A DNA stretch of 35,768 bases from CBDIHP01 sp965279195 (GCA_965279195.1 CBDIHP010000012.1:1-35768), one strand, 5' to 3'; shown: positions 17,463 through 27,026, counted from the first letter of the stretch. The notes: generated from the letters alone by a model not told the origin. Numbers and translations are program-made.

Positions 17463-19235
17463 TCACCTCGTATCGAAGACCTCCAGGGCGCTGGAGACCT
17501 CGTGAAGACGCCCCGTCAGGTACGCCCGGATCTCCTCGCTGGTCTTCAACTGGAGGACCTGGTGCGCGAACCGCTCGGCCTCGGTCGTGGTGACGGAGGA
17601 CAGCAGGGCCTTGATCGTCGGCACGAACGCCGGGCTCATGCTGAACCGCCTCAGCCCCATGCCGAACAGCACCAGCACGGACCTCGGCTGGCCCGCCATC
17701 TCGCCGCAGAGGGTCACGGGCGTGCCCGTCCGCTGGCAGGCATCGAGCACCATGTGGAGGACCTTGAAGATCGCCGGGCTGAGGGGCTCGCAGAGGTGGG
17801 CGACCTTGGGATTGTCGCGGTCGGCGGCCACGAGGTACTGGATCAGGTCGTTGGACCCGATCGAGATGAAATCCGTCTCGCGCAGGATCGCGTCGATGCA
17901 GACGGCCGCGGCGGGGACCTCGACCATGACCCCCGTCTTGACGTCCTCGCCGAAGGGCACCCCCTCCCGCCGGAGGTTCCGGCGCGACTCCTCGACCATC
18001 CGGTTCACATACCGGAGTTCCTCGATGGTCGTGATCATGGGGAAGAGCATCTTGACCCGGCCGTGCCGGCCGGCGCGGAGGATCGCGCGGATCTGGCGTT
18101 CGAAGAGACGGGGATGCTCGAACGACAGCCGGATCGACCGCCAGCCCATGAATGGGTTGGCCTCGTTCCGGCGTCCGAGGTAGGGGACGGTCTTGTCGCC
18201 GCCCAGGTCGAGGGTCCGGATGGTCACCGATTTCTCGGGGGCCTCCTCGATGATCTGGCGGTAGTACTGGTACTGCTCCTCCTCGTCGGGCACGTCCTGG
18301 TGCGTGATGAAGAGGTACTCGGTGCGGAGCAGGCCGACGCCGGAGGCCCCGACCATGCTGGCGGCCCGGGCGTCGGAGACGTTGTTGATGTTCGCGAGGA
18401 GCTCGATCTGGACCCCGTCGGCCGACATCGCCGGCTGGTCGCGGTTGAGGACGAGCTGGTCCTTCAGGTCGAAGAACTCGCGCTGCATCTTGCGGTAGGC
18501 GGCGGTGGTCTCCGGATCGGGCCGGACGATCACGAGCCCCTCTCGGCCGTCGACGATGATCTGGTCGCCGGTGGCGACTTCCGCGCAGACACCGACGGCC
18601 CCGGAGACGGCGGGGATGCCCCGGCTCCGGGCGAGGATGGCGGCATGGCTGGTGCCGCCGCCGGCCTCGGTGACGATCCCGGCGATGGCCAGATTCCCCA
18701 GGCTCATGGCCTGGCTGGGGAGGATCTCGGTCGCGACCAGGATCACCGGCTCCTGGTGGTGGTCGGTCTCCGGGTCTGCGGGGTCGCCGGTGAGAGGGCC
18801 CTGGACCGTGAGATGGCTGCCCACCCGGGAGAAGACGTCGCGCAGGTCGGCGAGCCGCTCGCGGAATCCGTCGTGCTGGATCCTGGCGAATCCGGCGGCG
18901 TAGGATTGCAGGACCTCCTGCAAGGCCGAGAGCGCCGTCAGCCGGCGGCCCCGCACGATCGCCCGGACCTTCTCCTGGAACGAGTCGTCGCCGAGGATCA
19001 GGATGTGGCTCTTGAAGATCTCGGCCTCCGACGGGCCGAGCTGCTGGGCGACCTTGGTGACGAGGCTCTCCAGCTCGGTCGAGGCGTGGGCCACCGCCCG
19101 CTCGAACCGCTCGATCTCCGACGGGACGAGGTCGGGGGACGCGAGTTCCCGCGCCTCGTCGGCCCCGAAGACGGAGTCGACGCGGTGGGCGACGCCGACG
19201 ACCACACCGGGGCTGACCGCGACACCCTTGTGCAT
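17463..19235 (-). CDS. ptsI: Phosphoenolpyruvate-protein phosphotransferase (PTS enzyme I-type)
   Basis: From ATG 19235 the protein has 590 aa and begins MHKGVAVSPGVVVG, the usual enzyme I start. A reading from 19316 adds 27 residues that look non-coding. The phosphorylated His is His197 in GGGTSHAAILAR. The PEP-binding domain has GLLRTEYLF, LDLGGDK, ISIGSNDLIQY and Cys510 in TLCGEMAG. It takes phosphate from PEP and passes it to HPr. No HPr, IIA or sugar-specific EII gene is in the window, so its partner is elsewhere. It may serve a regulatory rather than a transport role, as in bacteria with an incomplete PTS; that is inference. Confidence 0.93.
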   Translation of the reverse strand: MHKGVAVSPGVVVGVAHRVDSVFGADEARELASPDLVPSEIERFERAVAHASTELESLVTKVAQQLGPSEAEIFKSHILILGDDSFQEKVRAIVRGRRLTALSALQEVLQSYAAGFARIQHDGFRERLADLRDVFSRVGSHLTVQGPLTGDPADPETDHHQEPVILVATEILPSQAMSLGNLAIAGIVTEAGGGTSHAAILARSRGIPAVSGAVGVCAEVATGDQIIVDGREGLVIVRPDPETTAAYRKMQREFFDLKDQLVLNRDQPAMSADGVQIELLANINNVSDARAASMVGASGVGLLRTEYLFITHQDVPDEEEQYQYYRQIIEEAPEKSVTIRTLDLGGDKTVPYLGRRNEANPFMGWRSIRLSFEHPRLFERQIRAILRAGRHGRVKMLFPMITTIEELRYVNRMVEESRRNLRREGVPFGEDVKTGVMVEVPAAAVCIDAILRETDFISIGSNDLIQYLVAADRDNPKVAHLCEPLSPAIFKVLHMVLDACQRTGTPVTLCGEMAGQPRSVLVLFGMGLRRFSMSPAFVPTIKALLSSVTTTEAERFAHQVLQLKTSEEIRAYLTGRLHEVSSALEVFDTR

Positions 19236-19442
19236 AAGACCCGCTGGATCAGGCTGTTCGAGTGGGGCGACCGGCACTCCCGGAGCCCCGGACCTCGCCC
19301 CCGCTCCGAGTCGCAATCTCCGAGCCGAATCGGGGAGCCGGTGAGGATCGCCATCCCTCCCCGCGCCCCCTCTTTCTTACTGGAGAACATCAATCCGTCG
19401 CAAGGGACCAGCGGGTCCGGATTCCGTCGGCCGGATGTCGCA

Positions 19443-19493
19443 GGCGGCCGGCGGTCCGCGCCGGCCGCCGGGGTTTGCACGCCGCAACGGCGT
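19443..19493 (-). terminator. Two hairpins downstream of the NCS2 permease gene
   Basis: A perfect 6-bp stem (ACGCCG 19479-19484, CGGCGT 19488-19493, loop CAA) touches the permease stop codon. Nearby is a perfect 11-bp stem (19443-19453 and 19459-19469, loop GTCCG) made only of G and C. No U-tract follows either, so they may be Rho-independent-like brakes or RNA-stability structures. The 257-base gap to ptsI holds nothing else visible. Confidence 0.5.
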
Positions 19494-21151
19494 CAGACGG
19501 CGATCGGTTCCTCCGACGCCCCCTCGTCCGGGAGCCGGCCATACTTCCCGATCACGAGGACGGCCCCGGCCATCACCAGGTAGGCGATGGCCCAGTGGTG
19601 GGGACGCTGGTAGACCGTCGCCTTCGCCCGACCTTCGGCCTCCAGCTTCGCTGCGACTTCCGTCGGCATCAGGATCGGGCTGTTCTCGAACGGCGAGTGG
19701 ATCACCCCGAAGAGCGAGAACACCGCCGCCAGGACCAGGCAGACCACCGCGGACACGACCTTGCGGTCGATCAGGTGCGACAGGATCGAGCCCCAGAGCA
19801 GGCTCGTCACGATGAACCCGCCCGAGAGGATCGTCACCGTCTGGATGAAGTGCTGCGCATTGGGCGAGAACTCGGCGAACGGCTTCACCTCGGGAAGCAC
19901 GTTCTTGAGCGCGATCAGCGCCAGGTACGCCAGGGCGGGGACGCAGGCCAGGGCGACGGCCGGCAGGTGCCTCGCCGGGGTCGCGTGGAACGACTGGGCG
20001 GTGATCTCCAGGCCGACGAAGATCAGGATGCCGAAGACCACGGCCTTGGGGAGCAGCAGGAAGATCCAGTCGAAGAACCCGAGCGTCCCGGCCGCCCCGA
20101 CGAACAGGGCCGTCGCCAGGGTATATCCCGCGCGGGCGCCCATCGCCTTGTAGGCCGGGTGGCCGATATAAGGCGTGGACTGGATCACGCCGCCGAACAG
20201 GCCGCCGACGATCGTCGCGAACCCTTCGGCCGCGATGATCTTGCCCGTCGGATAATCGTCTCCCGCGACGGCCGCGCTCTCGGTGCAGTCGATGCCGCCG
20301 ACGACGGTCGCCAACGCCAGGGGGATCGCCACCGGCAGGTAGCCGGCCGCCTCCTGCCAGTTGGCCTGGAACCAGACCCACCACTCCTGGATGGGCATCG
20401 GCAGGATCGCCCGAAGCCCGTCTTTGGGGATCTCCATTTCGGAGCCGAATGCCGGGGCGAGGCCTGCGAAGCTGAGGCCGTAGTACACGACCGTCCCGAC
20501 CAGCACCGCGCCCAGGGCGCCGGGCATCTTGAAGGGCAATTCCCAGCGGGCCGTCAGCGTGATCAGGATCAGCAGCAAGGCCAGGAATCCCGGGATCGGC
20601 ATGGCCGCGATGTCGAGCAGCGGCAGGAAGCTGATGATCACCAGGGCGATGGCGGTCAGGCTGCCGAGCAGACCGGCGCGGGGGACGAGCCTCCGGATCC
20701 AGCCCGACACGAGCGAGCAGCCGAGCTTGAAGATCCCGGAAGCCAGGATCATCGCGATGCCGAGGAACCAGGCGTGCAGGGCGGCGTCGGCGGGGTTGAG
20801 CCCCCTGCCCTTCGCGGCCAGGAACGCCGGCCCGATGATGAACAGGACCGCGCCGAAGGTGCTCGGCGTGTCCAGGCCCAGGGGCATCGCCGTGACGTCC
20901 GACGACCCCTTGCGGCGTGCGAGCCCGAAGGCCATCGCGGTGTAGATCAGGTCGCCCACGAGCACGCCGACGGCGGTCCCGGGGATCATCCGGGTCAGGA
21001 CGAATTCCCGGGGCATCTGGAAGACCACCGTCAGCAGGGTGGCCATCAGGATCATGTCGCTGATGTTATCGAGCATCAGGCCGAAGAACGCGTTGATATC
21101 TCCGCGCGCGGCCCATCGGTATCGGGTCGAGGCGGGCAAGGTCTGCGGCAT
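19493..21151 (-). CDS. NCS2-type permease (nucleobase transporter family)
   Basis: From ATG 21151 the protein has 552 aa. Many transmembrane segments are visible, with the N-terminal block YRWAARGDINAFFGLMLDN and the NCS2-like blocks GLARRKGSSDVTAMPLGLDTP, VVGGIDCTESAAVAGDDYPTG and GGLFGGVIQSTPYIGHPAYKAMG. It is nearest to the AzgA/xanthine-uracil group, so import of a purine or related base is the default; other substrates are possible. An AGGAG lies ten bases before a GTG three codons upstream of this ATG, so the true start may be that GTG. A still earlier ATG (21211) has no ribosome site. No purine-catabolic gene is adjacent. Confidence 0.82.
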   Translation of the reverse strand: MPQTLPASTRYRWAARGDINAFFGLMLDNISDMILMATLLTVVFQMPREFVLTRMIPGTAVGVLVGDLIYTAMAFGLARRKGSSDVTAMPLGLDTPSTFGAVLFIIGPAFLAAKGRGLNPADAALHAWFLGIAMILASGIFKLGCSLVSGWIRRLVPRAGLLGSLTAIALVIISFLPLLDIAAMPIPGFLALLLILITLTARWELPFKMPGALGAVLVGTVVYYGLSFAGLAPAFGSEMEIPKDGLRAILPMPIQEWWVWFQANWQEAAGYLPVAIPLALATVVGGIDCTESAAVAGDDYPTGKIIAAEGFATIVGGLFGGVIQSTPYIGHPAYKAMGARAGYTLATALFVGAAGTLGFFDWIFLLLPKAVVFGILIFVGLEITAQSFHATPARHLPAVALACVPALAYLALIALKNVLPEVKPFAEFSPNAQHFIQTVTILSGGFIVTSLLWGSILSHLIDRKVVSAVVCLVLAAVFSLFGVIHSPFENSPILMPTEVAAKLEAEGRAKATVYQRPHHWAIAYLVMAGAVLVIGKYGRLPDEGASEEPIAV

Positions 21152-21238
21152 GGACACCGGCGAATCACTCCTGGATGGGAGACCTGGGAGGGCCGGACCA
21201 TGGTCGGACAATTGCCAGCGGCGTTCAAGCCCTCCGGA

Positions 21239-22573
21239 TCAAAACTCCGGATCGGGCTCGGACTTATCCACCTGCAGCCGCGAGATCGCTCTTGGAGCAA
21301 CCAGGAAATGGGAGCCGAACAATGCGGAAATCCCTGCCACGCCGTAAACGATCGAAGTCAGTGAGAGGGCAAAGCTCAGGCTGTATTTATCGCTGATAAT
21401 CCCGATGAGCAGCGTCGCGATCGACGCGAGGGCCCAGCCTAGCGTGTTCATCAACCCGGCTGTAACTCCGCGCATGCTCGGCACAACCACGTCGAACACG
21501 CTGGCGAAAATGTTTGCTTCGTACAATCCCTTGCAGAGCCCTACTAGGGTCAAAGATGTTGCCAGGAGCGGAACATTGGTCGTCGTCGCGACGAGGTACA
21601 CGAAAGGAGCTCCGATTAATAATCCCGCCCCCTGGACAGCCGCCCGACCCCCCCCCCAACGCTGCGCGAACCAATCGGCGAGGACACCACCGAGCAGGGC
21701 CCCGATGAAGCTGCCTCCCTGGATAAACAGAGTGGCGTAGAATGCCGCCGCAGTCAGGTCCATCTCAAACTTGCGGTAAACGAACAGCGGGAGCCATGTA
21801 AACAAAGAGGCCGTGACGAAATTCGCACCCGAAAAGACAAGTAGCAGCAGCAAGGCAGCCGGGTTAGAGATGACGTTCCAAACATCGAGATACCAGGCAC
21901 CCCGAGTCGCCACCAGCTCCGAATTTCGCTCCTCCACCACGGGCGTGGGTTCACCCGATTGACTACGTCTTCTTCCAGGCTCCTTCAGCAAAGGCCAGAG
22001 TGCGACCGCAAAAATCATCCCGACCCAGCCGAGGCCGTAAAATGGGGTTCGCCAACCGAACGTCTTTCCCAGATATGCAGCAAAAATCCCGCCGATCGTG
22101 ATGCCGAAATAAACGCTTGTCTGATGGATACTCATTGCGCGAGAACGTGTCTGACCACCGTGGAATGCAGCGATGAGTGTCATGGACGCAGGAAAGTAAA
22201 ACGCTTCGCCCAGCCCCTCTGCGGCCCGAAAGCCGACCAACGAATAGAATGACCAGGCCCACCCGGTCGCGACGCAGATGAGGCTCCAGAACCCGAGTCC
22301 GAAGACCACGAGCTTCTTTTTCGAGGTTCTATCGACTACCAACCCGGCGAACGCAGCCGCTAGCGCGTACGGAACCATGAACGCAGTGCCAAGCGAACCT
22401 AGCTGCGTGTCAGACAATCCGAACTCGGCCTTCAGTAGTGGGAAGACCGCACTAAGGGCTTGGCGGTCCGCGTAGTTGAAAAACCCGCAGAACCACAGCA
22501 AGCCCACGAGGACCCAGGGATAGTAGCCCACGGTCGGCTTGTCGTTCGCCACGTCGCTGGTCGGTGCAGCCAC
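21239..22573 (-). CDS. MFS transporter, low-GC, possibly acquired
   Basis: 444 aa with 12 predicted hydrophobic segments. The start YADRQALSAVFPLLKAEF, followed by LSDTQLGSLGTAF, resembles the ACS/spinster-like branch, and VDRTSKKKL is a variant of the MFS loop motif. It would move a small organic acid, sugar acid or similar solute by cation coupling; the substrate is unknown. Its composition is unlike its neighbours: 22081-22140 has 29 G+C of 60 by my count, against about two thirds or more in Lon, ptsI or hpn genes. The upstream 400 bases are also lower in GC. This suggests recent transfer. No mobile element flanks it. It lies downstream of the sialidase-like gene on the same strand. Confidence 0.85.
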   Translation of the reverse strand: MAAPTSDVANDKPTVGYYPWVLVGLLWFCGFFNYADRQALSAVFPLLKAEFGLSDTQLGSLGTAFMVPYALAAAFAGLVVDRTSKKKLVVFGLGFWSLICVATGWAWSFYSLVGFRAAEGLGEAFYFPASMTLIAAFHGGQTRSRAMSIHQTSVYFGITIGGIFAAYLGKTFGWRTPFYGLGWVGMIFAVALWPLLKEPGRRRSQSGEPTPVVEERNSELVATRGAWYLDVWNVISNPAALLLLLVFSGANFVTASLFTWLPLFVYRKFEMDLTAAAFYATLFIQGGSFIGALLGGVLADWFAQRWGGGRAAVQGAGLLIGAPFVYLVATTTNVPLLATSLTLVGLCKGLYEANIFASVFDVVVPSMRGVTAGLMNTLGWALASIATLLIGIISDKYSLSFALSLTSIVYGVAGISALFGSHFLVAPRAISRLQVDKSEPDPEF

Positions 22574-22976
22574 GGCCGGTCTCGCTTGTTGAGAATGTTA
22601 GGACGGAAGAGTGTTGGTCTGTCTGGAGCCAACTCGTGTGCCGCTGACTGTGCCAGTGCGGTAGAGGGAATGGCTGCAATTCAACGTGGCGAGCCCGGTG
22701 GGTGCGCTGGGCAAGTATCTACCTCGCACTGAGCGAGAATCTCCCCCGCGATGGGCGAGCGTCACCCGATGCCGCCCCACCGCTCGACGCGGAACCACCA
22801 GGGCGGGTCACCTGACCCATCCGCAAACCCACCTGAGATTCGGACCATTTGATTTTCGGGTCGGGAGACCCGTTCAACTGGTACAGCGTCTCAGGGTCAG
22901 GGCGGCATCGGGAGATGCTCGCCCAGCGCCATCGCAGTTGCTGTCTGCTCGTCGGATCAAATGGGATCGTGCGGGA
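22574..22976. other. Intergenic region between MFS and sialidase-like genes
   Basis: 403 bases with no gene I can support. It contains a perfect inverted repeat GGGTCA/TGACCC (22805-22810 and 22813-22818, two-base spacer), which could be an operator or a short hairpin. Composition is lower in GC near the MFS gene and rises towards the sialidase end. The gene order suggests the MFS promoter is here. Confidence 0.3.
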
Positions 22977-24191
22977 CTACTTCCTATCGGCTTCCATGAC
23001 CCACGCCTCATTGAACTTGGCGTGCTGGATCGTCGAGCCCTTCCCCTTCGGCCGGTGTGTGTACGAGGCGTGGAGGGAGCCGTCCTTCGCCTGCATCAGG
23101 GAGGGGTAGTGATACGAGCCCGAGTCGGGGGCGCCGTTTTCGAGGTGCCGGGTCCACTTCCAGGTCTTGCCCTCGTCGTCGGAGATCGACACGGCCAGGG
23201 TGTGTCGGCCCTTCTCGCGGTCGTTGTAGATCAGGGCCCAGTGACCGTTCGTCATGTTGATGGCGTCGACCCCCGCGCCGGGGTTCGGGAACTCGGTGGA
23301 CTCGACCGGGCTCCAGGTCTCGCCGTCGTCCTTCGAGGAGCTGACCCGGATCTTGTCGGTCGGGCCGTTCTCGCGCATGTAGGCGACGATCGTCCCGTCC
23401 TTCTTGCGGACCAGGGCCGGCTGGATGTTGCCCCAGCCGATCAGCGGCCTGGAGGCGTGCCAGGTTTTGCCGTGGTCGTCGGTGATCGCCATGATCGACA
23501 CCGAGAAGGTGTCCGTATAGAGCGGCAGGACCCAGCGGCCCGAGGGCAGGACGATCGGGTGGACCCGGGGCATCCAGCCGAGTCGCTGATAGATCTCCTG
23601 CTTGGAACGGGCCTCGGCCTCGTCGATCAGCTTGACCGGGAACTTGGTCGTCTTGCGGTCGATCTTGGCCAATTCCTTCGCCATGTCCTCGGCGAAGCCC
23701 TTGGGCGTCACGTGGAGGACGCCTTCCTTCTGCCAGGTCTCGCGGGTGTTCGGGAAGGGCCCGGATTTGTGCGCAACCGCGTACTTCAGCAGGGCCCCTT
23801 CCCAGTGATGGTCGAGGATCGTCGGCCAGAAGATCCAGGTGTCGCCGTTGGGGGCGGAGAACGCCGCGGGGTTGCAGTCGGGGTAGCCGGGGGTGTCGGC
23901 GATCACCCAGCGCGGGCCCCACCCCGAACCTCCCTTGGGCCAACGGGCTCCGAAGATCTGGACGTCGTCGGAGGTCCGCTCGCCGTGGCCGCGATACCAG
24001 GTCACGAAGAGGTCGCCGTTCTGGCACTCGATGATGCACGAGGCGTGATTGTGGATGTCCTCGGCCGGGAAGACCGCGACCGACTCCAGCATCGGCTTGT
24101 CCCCCGCGCGAACCGCGGGAACAAAGCCAATCGCCCCCCACAGGCCCAGGGCGGCGATCCCAACCACGCGCATCCAACCCGAACGGATCAT
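22977..24191 (-). CDS. Secreted sialidase-like (BNR-repeat) protein
   Basis: From ATG 24191 the protein has 404 aa with signal peptide MIRSGWMRVVGIAALGLWGA and likely cleavage after VRA. A start at 24269 would place 26 polar residues before the signal and is rejected. Three Asp-box-like turns occur: TDDHGKTW, SKDDGETW and SDDEGKTW. With IECQNGDLFVTWYRG and KKDGTIVAYMREN, they point to a six-bladed exo-alpha-sialidase-like propeller. The family includes true sialidases and many glycosidases and lyases of other specificity; the Arg triad cannot be confirmed by eye. It is likely exported and acts on glycans outside or in the periplasm. The nearby MFS gene could import a product, but this is weak. 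Confidence 0.85.
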   Translation of the reverse strand: MIRSGWMRVVGIAALGLWGAIGFVPAVRAGDKPMLESVAVFPAEDIHNHASCIIECQNGDLFVTWYRGHGERTSDDVQIFGARWPKGGSGWGPRWVIADTPGYPDCNPAAFSAPNGDTWIFWPTILDHHWEGALLKYAVAHKSGPFPNTRETWQKEGVLHVTPKGFAEDMAKELAKIDRKTTKFPVKLIDEAEARSKQEIYQRLGWMPRVHPIVLPSGRWVLPLYTDTFSVSIMAITDDHGKTWHASRPLIGWGNIQPALVRKKDGTIVAYMRENGPTDKIRVSSSKDDGETWSPVESTEFPNPGAGVDAINMTNGHWALIYNDREKGRHTLAVSISDDEGKTWKWTRHLENGAPDSGSYHYPSLMQAKDGSLHASYTHRPKGKGSTIQHAKFNEAWVMEADRK

Positions 24192-24610
24192 GACGACGAC
24201 CCTCCGACCGTTCCCGACGGACGGGCGGAACCGCCGCCTCGCGCGAGGCGACGCCCCATCGACCGACATCCATCCCCCGGGATGGCGACCAATGTAGAAC
24301 CCCCGCCCCCCCCGGGCAAGGCCCCGCCGTCGGGCCGTCGATTTCGAAAACGCGGGAACAAACCCGACGCCCGCGCAGGCCGTAGAATCGACAGAATCAG
24401 AAAAACCGACAAAAGTGCATATTTTCAGCTGTCCGATGGACCCGGCACGGTTCTTGCCCTAAAATTGCGCGACAGTCCCGCTTGCCGCAGTCCAGGAGAC
24501 GAGGTCGGATGCCCTCGCCCGCCGAGGCTCCGCCGAGGGATTGGGAACCGTCGTGATTCCGTCGCTCTCGTGTTGACCGATCGGTCCTTGACACGCTTGG
24601 GTGCCAGATC
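24192..24610. other. Divergent intergenic region with AT-rich patch
   Basis: 419 bases between the divergent sialidase-like and HNH genes. It has an AT-rich patch (about 24390-24425), a hairpin-prone G/C stretch (about 24505-24535) and a 10-base palindrome ACCGATCGGT (24576-24585) 25 bases before the HNH start. Promoters for both genes should lie here; no pair of hexamers is good enough to call. Confidence 0.35.
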
Positions 24611-24910
24611 ATGAAAAAGGTTCGTCGCAACCGGCAGCACGCCAAGATCGCCCGCCTCAACCGCCACCTGGAGGTCAGCTCGGACCCGGATCGCCCCCGG
24701 CGGATCCGGACGCGGTCGGCCCGCTACGCCGCCGCCCTCGCCGAGCAGCTCGGCTGGATCGACCGCCCGCATTGCTGTACCTGGTGCCGGCGACGCGCCC
24801 GGCTGGAGCGGCACCACTGGTCGTACGACGAGCCCCTGAACGTGACCTTCCTCTGCCAGGACTGTCACCACATCGCCGACTCGATGACGGGCGCGGCAGT
24901 GACTGCCTAG
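24611..24910 (+). CDS. Small HNH-endonuclease-like zinc protein
   Basis: 99 aa. A basic N-terminus (MKKVRRNRQHAKIARLNRHL) is followed by CTWC (56-59), ARLERHHWSYDEPLNV and LCQDCHHIADSM, which is the C-x2-C, HH, C-x2-C-HH pattern of HNH nucleases, often phage-encoded. The family nicks or cuts DNA with a metal at the HH site and structural zinc at the Cys pairs. The usual closing N is not obvious, and the two HH pairs leave the exact ligands uncertain. It stands alone: no phage or toxin gene is adjacent. Its stop TAG overlaps the stop of the convergent kinase in the palindrome CTAG. Confidence 0.72.
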   Translation: MKKVRRNRQHAKIARLNRHLEVSSDPDRPRRIRTRSARYAAALAEQLGWIDRPHCCTWCRRRARLERHHWSYDEPLNVTFLCQDCHHIADSMTGAAVTA

Positions 24911-26898
24911 GCCTCGGGCACGCCCGATGTCTCGCCGGCGTTCCCCCGGCCCTGGTCGGGGGGAACCGGCGTCGCCGTCTTGACCGGGACCGTGACCCGG
25001 AACGTCGTCCCCGCCCCCGGCTCCGAGTGCCAGTCGATCCGCCCGCCCGCCTGGGCCAGGACCCTCGCCGCCCTCGGCAAGCCAAGCCCCAGGCCCCGCC
25101 CCGCCTGCCGACCGCAGAAGAACGGGTCGAACAGGTGGCGGCCCTCCTGCGCCGACAGGCCGTGGCCGGAGTCGTGGACCGTCCACTTCAGCCGCTGGGC
25201 GTCGACCTCGCCGGAGACCACGACGGAACCCCCCTTGGGGGTCGCTTCCAGGGCGTTGCGGATCAGGGTGTCCGCGACATGACGGAGCGGATCGGGATCG
25301 GTCCACACCCGCGTGGGCCGTTCGCCTTCGTTCGCCTGAGGCACGACCAGCCGCACCCCGCGCTGATCGGCGTCGCCCTTGAGCTCCCGGGCGGAGGCGC
25401 GGAGGATGTCGTCGGGCAGACACGGGCGGTCACGCCACTCGGGCGGCCGGGCGACGTACATCAGGTCGCGGAGGATCTTGCTGATCCGCTGGGCCTGCTG
25501 GAGGATGGTCTTGAGCGACCGGGCCACCTCGGGGTCCTCGCTCCGGGCCATCAGCAACTGGGCCCGGCCGACGATCACGGCGAGCGGGTTGTTCATCTCG
25601 TGGCTGGCCCCGGCCGCGAACTCGGCCAGGGCGGCCAGGAGGATCTGCCGACGCTCCCGATCCTCGTGGACGACCTGTGACCGGACGTGTCCGGTGAGGA
25701 GATCGAGTGCCTTCGCGAGCCGATCCCGCTCGCCGACCTCGGCCGCCCAGGCGTCCCAGGCGGTCTCCAGGGAGCGGATGTGGTACAGGCTGTCAGGCGA
25801 CGCATCCGTTGGCCAGAGCTGGACTTCCGCAATGGGAGGCTCCGACCCCACCTGCCCCAGCGGGATCACCCGACCCGGCCGGCGGCCGTCCTCGGAATTG
25901 GCTTTATTCCCCGAAATCACAACCCGGGCCGTGGCGATCGACTCGTCCTCGCAGAACGCCCGGCCGACCCGGTCCGCCCACGATTCCAGGCCCTCCCCCG
26001 GCGTGCCGGACTCGACGGCCCCGATCAGACGCTTCTGCGCCAGCCGTTCCCGCTCGGACGCCCGGAGATCGAGGATCAGGCGGGCCTGCCGCCTCGTGAG
26101 CATCTCCTCGCGCGGGGAGGCGTCGGCGGCGACGAACGGCTCGCCCGCCCTGGCCTGGACCTCGGCGATCAGGATCCGGGCCCTCGCCGAGTGCGCACCG
26201 GCCTCGGTCGGGATCCCGGTCGCGAGCGACCAGGGGGTCTGGTCGACCAGGGTGAAGGCGTCCCGGAGCAGTTCGAGTTCGGCCGGCTCCTTTGAAAGCA
26301 CCGCAAGCCGGCCCGTCGGGTCGTCCCCCAGCCAGGCGGCCTCGGTCGCGAGCCGGTCGAGCTTCCAGCGGATGGCCAAATTCCGCCCGAGCGTCCCAAG
26401 GGTGGAGCCGAGCCATTCACGCTCGGCGGCCTCCCGCGACGGATCGTCCGGGAGGCGGGCCCAGTCGAGGACCCGGCCCAGGTCGACCGCCGCAAGGGTC
26501 CAGAGTCCAAGGTTCTTGAGCAGTCCCGCCCGGAGGAACCGGTCCGGGTCGGCCGCCTGGAGTTCCTTCGCCCGCCGACGCGCGGCGAAGCCGCAGGCGA
26601 TGCTGTTCCGCCAGAGCCGGTCGAGGAGTTCCCCTTGCCAGCCATGCGGGGCCTGCCACCAGGCGGCCTGCTCCAGGAGGGGGAGCGGCTGGGCCAACCC
26701 GCCGCCGGCGAGCCAGCCGGGGTCGAGCGTCCGCGGATCGAGTGCCTTGTCGGAAATGGGTGCGACCGCCGAGTCGGGGTCCGACTCGCGGTCGAGGGTG
26801 ATCCGAGCGGTCAGGGGTCGGATGGGCAGGGCGCGGAGCCGCTCGAGCGATCGGCGCAAATCGCTCGGGCTGAGGCGATGGTCGGAGGTGGCACGCAC
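24907..26898 (-). CDS. Sensor histidine kinase with HDOD-like N-terminal region
   Basis: 663 aa, no transmembrane segments, so cytoplasmic. Residues about 90-180 (LLDRLWRNSIACGFAARRRA, FLRAGLLKNLGLWTL) resemble an HDOD domain. A middle region (about 265-390) may be a coiled-coil and sensory part. The kinase core has H433 in the H-box ASHEMNNPLA, Asn548 in the N-box, Asp576 in DSGHG and the GRGLGLGL lid (601-608). It would autophosphorylate His433 and pass phosphate to a response regulator. The gene upstream, 128 bases away on the same strand, is an HTH-REC regulator, the likely partner. HDOD domains often sense or scaffold signalling; the combination with a kinase is not common. Confidence 0.9.
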   Translation of the reverse strand: MRATSDHRLSPSDLRRSLERLRALPIRPLTARITLDRESDPDSAVAPISDKALDPRTLDPGWLAGGGLAQPLPLLEQAAWWQAPHGWQGELLDRLWRNSIACGFAARRRAKELQAADPDRFLRAGLLKNLGLWTLAAVDLGRVLDWARLPDDPSREAAEREWLGSTLGTLGRNLAIRWKLDRLATEAAWLGDDPTGRLAVLSKEPAELELLRDAFTLVDQTPWSLATGIPTEAGAHSARARILIAEVQARAGEPFVAADASPREEMLTRRQARLILDLRASERERLAQKRLIGAVESGTPGEGLESWADRVGRAFCEDESIATARVVISGNKANSEDGRRPGRVIPLGQVGSEPPIAEVQLWPTDASPDSLYHIRSLETAWDAWAAEVGERDRLAKALDLLTGHVRSQVVHEDRERRQILLAALAEFAAGASHEMNNPLAVIVGRAQLLMARSEDPEVARSLKTILQQAQRISKILRDLMYVARPPEWRDRPCLPDDILRASARELKGDADQRGVRLVVPQANEGERPTRVWTDPDPLRHVADTLIRNALEATPKGGSVVVSGEVDAQRLKWTVHDSGHGLSAQEGRHLFDPFFCGRQAGRGLGLGLPRAARVLAQAGGRIDWHSEPGAGTTFRVTVPVKTATPVPPDQGRGNAGETSGVPEA

Positions 26899-27026
26899 CG
26901 ATCCGGGCTCCTTCCCGTCGGACAGGGACGCCCGAGTCGAATCCGCGCGGTCGTGCCGGGGCGCAAAGGCGCCGCCCGACGGGATCCGCCGGGCGGGGAG
27001 ATTTCGCGTCCGGGACGGCCCCGGCC

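Noticed and set aside
16671..19583. Open plus-strand frame of about 970 codons across S2P and ptsI
   Set aside because: Crosses two minus genes and their gap; repeats of Asp, His, Glu and Gly typical of shadow translation.
22686..24614. Open plus-strand frame opposite the sialidase-like gene
   Set aside because: Antisense to a gene with signal peptide and Asp boxes; no recognisable domain.
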